Below are positions 57,466 through 64,000 of a stretch of DNA of 64,000 bases, piece by piece. The notes below the pieces were generated by a model. It was not told the origin of the DNA. It searched no databases and saw only the letters and a program-made list of their open reading frames with translations. The position numbers and the translations under genes are program-made. This DNA is from Heterobilharzia americana (lineage: Eukaryota; Platyhelminthes; Trematoda; Strigeidida; Schistosomatidae): assembly GCA_944470555.2 (NCBI GenBank), contig OX104127.1:113426741-113490740 (forward strand), read 5' to 3'. Position 1 is the stretch's first letter. Each line of letters begins with the position of its first letter.

Positions 57466-60400
57466 TTCTTAGTTCACCGGTAAGAGATTAAAAAATAGGT
57501 CTTTAATCAAGAAAGAAAAAGGAAGAGGTCAATGCATACAAGCAGTGAAAACAAATCAAAAGTTGATAGCAATCTTTTCCGAGAATAGAATTTTTCATAT
57601 ATGTCGAATTGAACCTACATTTGATTGGCACACCTTAGCAAATTATATTTATATCTTTTAGAAAACACACTTCATGGAAAGTCTAAATCCAGGTTTTTCA
57701 GCATAGAAGGTAGAGATCTTACCACTAAACCAGTTACTTTTGACTCTGCAAACCTTAATGTTAGCATTATTCCGTAAAAGATTGTTCGTTTGTTTTCTTT
57801 GTCCTCCAATTCGATCTCCAATAACATTCCTCATATAAGCTTGAAAACAGTACATTCATCAATGGAACGCCTTATTCCCAATTATTCAGACCGGAAGAGA
57901 CCAGTGTGTCAGACAGATTACTGCCATCTAACTGTTGTTATTGCGTTGACGTTTGCAGTAGGTACAAAATATCATTAAACGTCTTTGAACACACATTTTC
58001 GTTCTATTGGTAGAGTACTTTTAGCAGGCTACAAAGTACACACACATGAATAAATGACAGAGGAAGGGGATTATTCTCACTTTAAATGCAAAGAAAAACT
58101 GTAGTTGATAATATTGTCAGTTCTAATTCAGGTTAGCTGTTACGTATTAGTCGCATAAAACTTGTTTTCAGTGTCACAGGAAAATTATTCCCCAAATAAT
58201 ACTTAAAGGGAAAAACATTTGTCTGGTCAACCAAGCAACAGCGTATCTATAGGGTGTGACTTGATAATGAATACATACAATGCGAAATTTATGAATTGTT
58301 TAACTGAAGCAATGACAGCTCTCACAGATTAAGTTTAATGATATATTGAAAAGCGGAACATCTAGCTATTGTTTTACTTTTGCTTAATTATATCAGGAGA
58401 AAACGGTTACTCAAATAGCATAACTACAGTACAAGGTAATAAGACCAGATCAGTTTGTTTAAAGCATCAAGCTTATTTTCTGTGTGATTAATCCCTGACG
58501 AGTGGACCGAGAGGTAAAATCAAACAACGAATTCCCCGGTAGTCTTCATCAGCTGACAAGTATGTCTTAAACAGGTATGGTATGTAAAAACATGGATTTT
58601 TTTTAGAAAACCGTTTAGCAAACAAAACACAGGGTGATTTAGAATTGTATTCAAAATTTAGCTTCTACGACTGGTTGAGGCTTCGAAAACTGTGATTGTA
58701 GAAGACATAGTCACTAAGAGCACCTTACAAGCTAGTCATTTCAGTAAGTTTCGTGACGTACTGAGATGAACCAATTTTGAAGACGATAGGTAGTTTCTTA
58801 GATACCCTTTGTTACAAACAACTGTTAAAGCTAATAAATTGAGGTTATTTTGGGATCTGCTTGAGTCATTTTCCCTTTAGCCTGTCCACAGATGCTCAAG
58901 GTAAAACATTCATTTTCAATTTCATCATTCTTCAACTTATCATTTGCTGCGATTCATATGAGTAGTTCAAAATTCTTGTGAAAGATGTCACTTCACTGTG
59001 GGATTAATTTTTGTATTATTTTTATTATCATTGATGTCTCTGATCTGTGACGCTGCTTCACTCTTCTGTATTATTCCCAATGGGTTTTACTTTTATTCAA
59101 ACAAACAAACAAACACTAAGACGGAGTGGAAAATTGAATATTAAGGGGAAAAATCTCACCCTTTTCTGTCTTCTATGCTTAGTTTTATTTTATCCCATTC
59201 TTCCTCATGTAATGCTTTGCATTACTAACAAAAATGTCTCATGCTCAGTCCGGCAGATCGGAAAAAGATTTACAGTTTCCTGAAAGTGTTACTGGAGGAC
59301 ATATCACATTCAAGGTAATAGTTTTCTGGTGGAGAAATATAGTGTGTTTTTTCCAAAACGTTTCCCGAAATTATGTGTAGCTTTAAAGATCAGTTGCTAC
59401 TAAACGATTTTCAGCTCCTGTAGTTTGAACACTTTGGTTGTAAACGGGAGTCATGGTGGAGTTTTACACTTTAAATGAACCTCACTGTGAAGTGAGAATC
59501 TTACAAACGGTTCCCTTGATTCCACTTTTTATCTATCCACTCATCCAGCTCATCAAACAAAATTGATGCCCATCCTGTTCGGGTATCACCTCAGTTTACT
59601 TGACTGAAATTACCGTCTTACTTTTACTATCTTCTACTACATATAGCTATTAAGTACCTGGTAAAAGCTTGCCTGTTGTTACATGACAAGACCAAAAATC
59701 GTAACCATAATTATCTGATGAATCGATTTTAAAATGTAATTACGGTGGTTAATAAACTCCAAACAATTTAATATGCGGAAAGGAGTACTAAATAATTGGT
59801 TCAATTTAGTGGGGTTAAGTCAACATGCAAGTATATGCGAAATTAGGTAAAGCTTTTGGTGTTATCCTTAATCATATGAAAGTCATATTGAAGCCTTTCA
59901 TAGATGAAGTGTATAAAAACTAAAGCCAACATTTTCTTTATTACGATGGTTTTAGAAGTCAAAGAGACCTCAGTATCATGCTTGTACGCACCAGATGTGT
60001 GTATAGTGATTGCAAATGAAAAGGCATTTTCTCATATCAGACATACTCTATACAGTCATCTACTATTTCTCACTATCGCCAGGGAATGAACGTTTCTATA
60101 TAAAATGTGAACCAGCATACAGATGATATTTTATCTACCCTTATATAATGTATTCAACAGTTACTGCTGTCCACATGGACAGATCTTGTTTCAAAGGAAA
60201 TTCTTTTGACCATTTCACCAATAGATCAATCCGTTTTCTTTGAATTTTCACCTGAATATAAATTCAGAAAATATACACTTTAGGTGTCAGATTTTTAGTC
60301 TGCTGTCCCGATAATCTCATCGAAAGCGTTTTATAAAATTACCTGCTTAGCAGGTGGTTCCGAATTGTGGAGAATAGTTATTTTTGTAGTGAAATAAATG

Positions 60401-62885
60401 ACGAGTAAGAACATGTTTCCGCTTATTCATTTCAAACTTTTTTATCAGATGTAGATATGGAAGCTGTTTCTTAGTGTTTTGATATCGTTTGACAATGAAG
60501 ATAACGAACTTGATACATCAAGCATTTCCTCAGGGAATAGATTCGGCTTTCTGAGAAATATAACCTTTAACTACGTATAAGTAATGAAAAGAATATTCCG
60601 TGAAGGTAGACTGCCTCAAATACGAGACATTTTTTCACAGTCGTCAGAAATTAATTCAATCGTCGTCCAATACTCAGACATCCTTTTTGTCGATTATTAT
60701 TTATTGTGATATATGTTGCCCATCTTAGTGAAAAAATAAAGTTAACTTTGAACTTTGAATATGGGTGTATTGAACAAACTTCTACCCAAAACAATCGATC
60801 TATCCATCTCAAGTTTTTTAAAAGCTCGTTGTATGCAAATTAGCATATGTACTTGTAAAACCTCTCAGAACGAAATCTAATGCTTTTAAAATGACGAAGA
60901 GACTATTCCTTGGTTTGAAAATGCTAATCTTTAATGTCATTCTTGTTCAGTAGAAGAGACGGTACAACTTTAAATACCATTTTTAATGAAATACTGAATG
61001 TTTTTCCACACTTTGCTACTGATTCACTCGGTACAACACACCTAATGTCCTGCCTTTAAACGTTGAACATAGGAAATGAATGTGTGAAACACAGCTTATC
61101 GACAAAATCAATGAATAAGCGAATACAGATTGCCTCCAAAGAGGCCTTCAGTAGTCTGTATTTGCGACAAATGGTAGACCTATAAAGTAAATATCACCTT
61201 ATTACCCACGGTTCAAAGCCACACGGAAATTCGTCTCTTTCTGTCTTAATTTCTAGGCGCGGGGGAATGAACCACTACATTTCAACTTCTCAATATACAG
61301 AGTTAACTACAAGGTCCATAACACTAAGGTAATGGTTGTGAAATAACTCCCTTCACTTAATAACTGTAACCAGGTGACTAAATTATAAACTGTATGCATC
61401 TGGAAACAGATGTATTGGAGAGAAGATAGAGTCTGATGCACCATCTTAATATGAAGCCAATAACTGGTTATTCCTACCAAATTATCAGCACTTTTCAAAC
61501 TGCATCAATCCTATAAGAAAGTTGTCAATTTATTAAATGAACCTCCAGCAAGTGGGGTGAGTAATAAACATGAAATTGACTTGAAAAACAAACGTGGTCA
61601 CATGACTGAATTAGTGTTGGAAGCAACCCTCTTAGTTCCCCAGTACTCATAAATATTCTTGAAATTGGGCATAAAATAGATGTATATTCCTCACTTAAAC
61701 TCATCTATGAAACCAGTTAGGGACGTACTTTTAAGTTTGTCGAGGCATTATCTATTAAGAGGTGTAAGTCAACTTTGTGTACAGCAACAGTTTGTGGCCT
61801 AAGTGGACCCTACTTGGTGAATACAGGTTTCAACTCAAAGGTAACTACTTTGGAATCACTTTTTGTTTTACTCATCTTCATTGTTCCTTTGACCTTCAAT
61901 TTTGTCTTCCAACTTTAACTTTGTTAGTCTACCTTCATCTTTAACTCTGTCATTTTTCATATGAGTTCCCGTGAAAATCGGTAGCATTTTCAGAATTTTT
62001 GTAATGTTTTACACGAATGAATTGAAGAATTCAGACAAACCACGTATTGTTTTATTGGAAATCACGTTACTGGTCTCAAAGATATTTAGTTATGGATTTA
62101 TACTACTCATGAGTAGTATAACTTTAATTTGTATTAAATCATGAAATGCAAGTCAACAGAGGGTAGCAAGGATAGGTATTATTTAGAAAAGAGACTAGGT
62201 AAGCATATTCAGGGAACAATAATGATGGCAATTCAGAGGCACATGTAGATAAATGTAAATGGAGGGAGTGAAAAATCACAATCACCACAGAGAAAATGTA
62301 ATCAAGAATGAGTAGAGTTTAGGAATGATTTACCAGATTGTAATAGTTTAACGACAGCTTCTCTTTGGAAGCACAAACTTGGTTCCAACCATTTGATTGG
62401 GGCAAATTCAGTTAAACGGAGAAGAATACGATTGTTCTTCAACAGATTTCAAGATATCCACCTGGTTCCCTGTATCAATGAAGTATCTTTTAGTCGTGTT
62501 TTTATCCCTGCAGGAATTTTTTAAACGTTTAAAAAATTAAAAGCTTCCACTCTCTTTGTGCTTTAGAATGTACATTTGCTTTGGCAGACACGCTTCAGTT
62601 CATATATGCAACGGGATCAAGCATGCAAGTTATACTTGTCGAGTTTTGACTACATTAGTGAAAAAGCTTTTTGAGACGTGGAGATAAACCTAGTTGCAGG
62701 ATTCATTGATCAATGACTTTACGTACTTTATTCACGATTTCTTTGGATGTATTCCTCCAACCTCATCCCACAACGATTTGTTTTTGATTTCAAGTCAGTG
62801 TTCGTATCGAATTTATATCATTTAGGGAACTACTGAAAGCCTGGTAACATTATATATTTGTTTCATCCTAGGCTGCGACACTTCA
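57466..62885. other. no gene recognised
   Basis: 5.4 kb of AT-rich DNA. Short frames (for example 59047-59283, 59904-60089) show no motif. Weak tRNA-like stretches on the minus strand near 57.7 and 61.3 kb are not strong enough to call. Confidence 0.4.

Positions 62886-62931
<46 letters not shown>
62886..62931. repeat. (TA)23 microsatellite
   Basis: 46 nt of uninterrupted TA dinucleotides. Confidence 0.95.
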
Positions 62932-62932
<1 letters not shown>

Positions 62933-64000
62933 TGTACAGCTTGAGAGTGAATTCGCTGAAAAGAATCCTCTTTGCTGAATATTCTGTTTTAGATAAGACT
63001 CTTTCAATGTCTTGAAGTAATTTAATTTCTAACAAGTACTATTTACTTCGCTGAATTGAAAGTTGTTACAAGACGATACTCTTCTTTATACAACAAAAAG
63101 GGTTTTTGTTTATTCTGATTTACTACCCAGTGCTAGACAGAGTAAATGCATAGGTTATATTTGAAGTTATAAAGCTTGGAGCACGCTGTGAAAAGAAACA
63201 AACAAAAACTACCAAGATCTAATTCTGAGTCTTCTAAGAATATGAATTATAGCCAGTAAAGATTAGAAAGGTGTTTTTAAACTAAGAATATGCATGTTGT
63301 TCCAGCGTATTTACTCCATGCCAAGCAACTCTTACTAACAAAGCAATCAAGAAAAGCACTTTAAGTAGTTTGGTGGTATAATATCAAAGATATACGTATA
63401 CAACACAGCATAAAATATTTATAAATATGTATATTTATGAGGGCCCTGACTATTACTAGGCCTTTCTAGAAGGGCATACCCCTTTTACTTTCCTTCTCCA
63501 ACCAGTCTGATATGTACAGGTAGCTTCACGTATTTTTTCTCGAAATTTCGAAGCAACACGATTGATCATGAAAAGCTTCAGTGATTTTCTACTTCTTTCG
63601 TAGATATGGACAATCTTATCGTACACCATAACATGATCATATACTGGACTCATTCTTGGACTTGTGATGCTGAATAAACTTCTATTACATAGTCACTTGA
63701 AGAATTTGAAAGCATTTTCGCGTAACTGTTCAGAACGTTATGCGTAATCAGAGTGTTTGTAACTTTCAATCCTACAGGGAATGGATTTTCCACAGCTGAA
63801 AAGATAGTTACAAAAGGTAGTTAGGATGTCAGTGAGCCACTCTTTCAGTGCATCTACTTGTTCGTTTGAAGTTTGAAATCTGCACTTATGAAGACTAAAC
63901 ATTTAACCGAAACCTACGTTGACCGCAAATTTAAGTTACTGCTGTTCTCTTTTTAAACTACCAGCGATTAAACTCCCTTGACATTTGTATCATTTTATCT
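62932..64000. other. no gene recognised
   Basis: AT-rich DNA to the window end. The 65-codon minus frame at 63456-63653 has no motif or splice support. Confidence 0.4.

Noticed and set aside
57660..57760. Minus-strand tRNA-like stretch (TGGTTTAGTGGTAAGA, CTGGATTTAGAC)
   Set aside because: Box A is plausible, but box B is poor and no second copy was found in the window.
61240..61345. Minus-strand tRNA-like stretch with GTGGTTCATTCCCCCGC
   Set aside because: Resembles a B box with one change, but the rest does not fold and no family copy was seen here.

Overview
The window looks like an intron-rich, AT-rich, retroelement-loaded stretch of a flatworm genome, most probably a blood fluke (Schistosoma or a close relative). 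The evidence is an RTE-clade LINE with a (TAA)n tail, Penelope-like elements, and a tRNA-derived SINE carrying a hammerhead-ribozyme sequence of the schistosome Sm-alpha type. The species cannot be decided from the sequence alone. No rRNA gene, convincing functional tRNA gene or CRISPR array was seen.

One host gene can be assembled, on the minus strand. Six exons (48379-48578, 32518-32616, 30746-30811, 17623-17684, 15339-15518, 9423-9674) have GT/AG boundaries and reading phases that all fit together. A seventh short exon at 51991-52028, with a possible start ATG, also fits in phase. Together they give 897 nt, or 298 codons plus a stop, spread over about 42.6 kb. Introns run from 1.7 to 15.8 kb. 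I do not recognise the protein; its C-terminal half is rich in Ser, Thr, Asn and Pro.

Layout: 166-4389 is a decayed Penelope-like element (YVDD reverse-transcriptase motif, then a GIY-YIG endonuclease) split by a complete, open-frame RTE retrotransposon (471-3688) with a 14-bp target-site duplication. From 4.4 to 9.4 kb there are a foldback element and a SINE-like relic. From 9.4 to 52 kb the host-gene exons are separated by introns holding four kinds of insertion. These are RTE copies (10.4, 20.4 and 38.5-41.6 kb), another LINE 3' end (19.4 kb), a second Penelope-like endonuclease (29.4 kb) with a shorter relative (26.3 kb), and several foldback elements (18.7, 26.7, 27.5-28.4 and 37.3 kb). 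A full SINE with hammerhead and 13-bp target duplication lies at 42.3 kb. At 52.8-55.7 kb there is a third RTE copy with intact ends but no RT catalytic core. After that come a pair of tRNA-like SINEs (57.0 and 57.3 kb) and unremarkable AT-rich DNA to the end.

The mobile elements appear to depend on one another in the usual way. RTE copy 471-3688 is the only one here with an uninterrupted endonuclease-RT frame. The SINE and foldback elements encode nothing and would need proteins supplied in trans. The most unusual structures are foldback elements whose two inverted arms each carry a hammerhead-like sequence (37.3 kb; more decayed at 18.7 kb).
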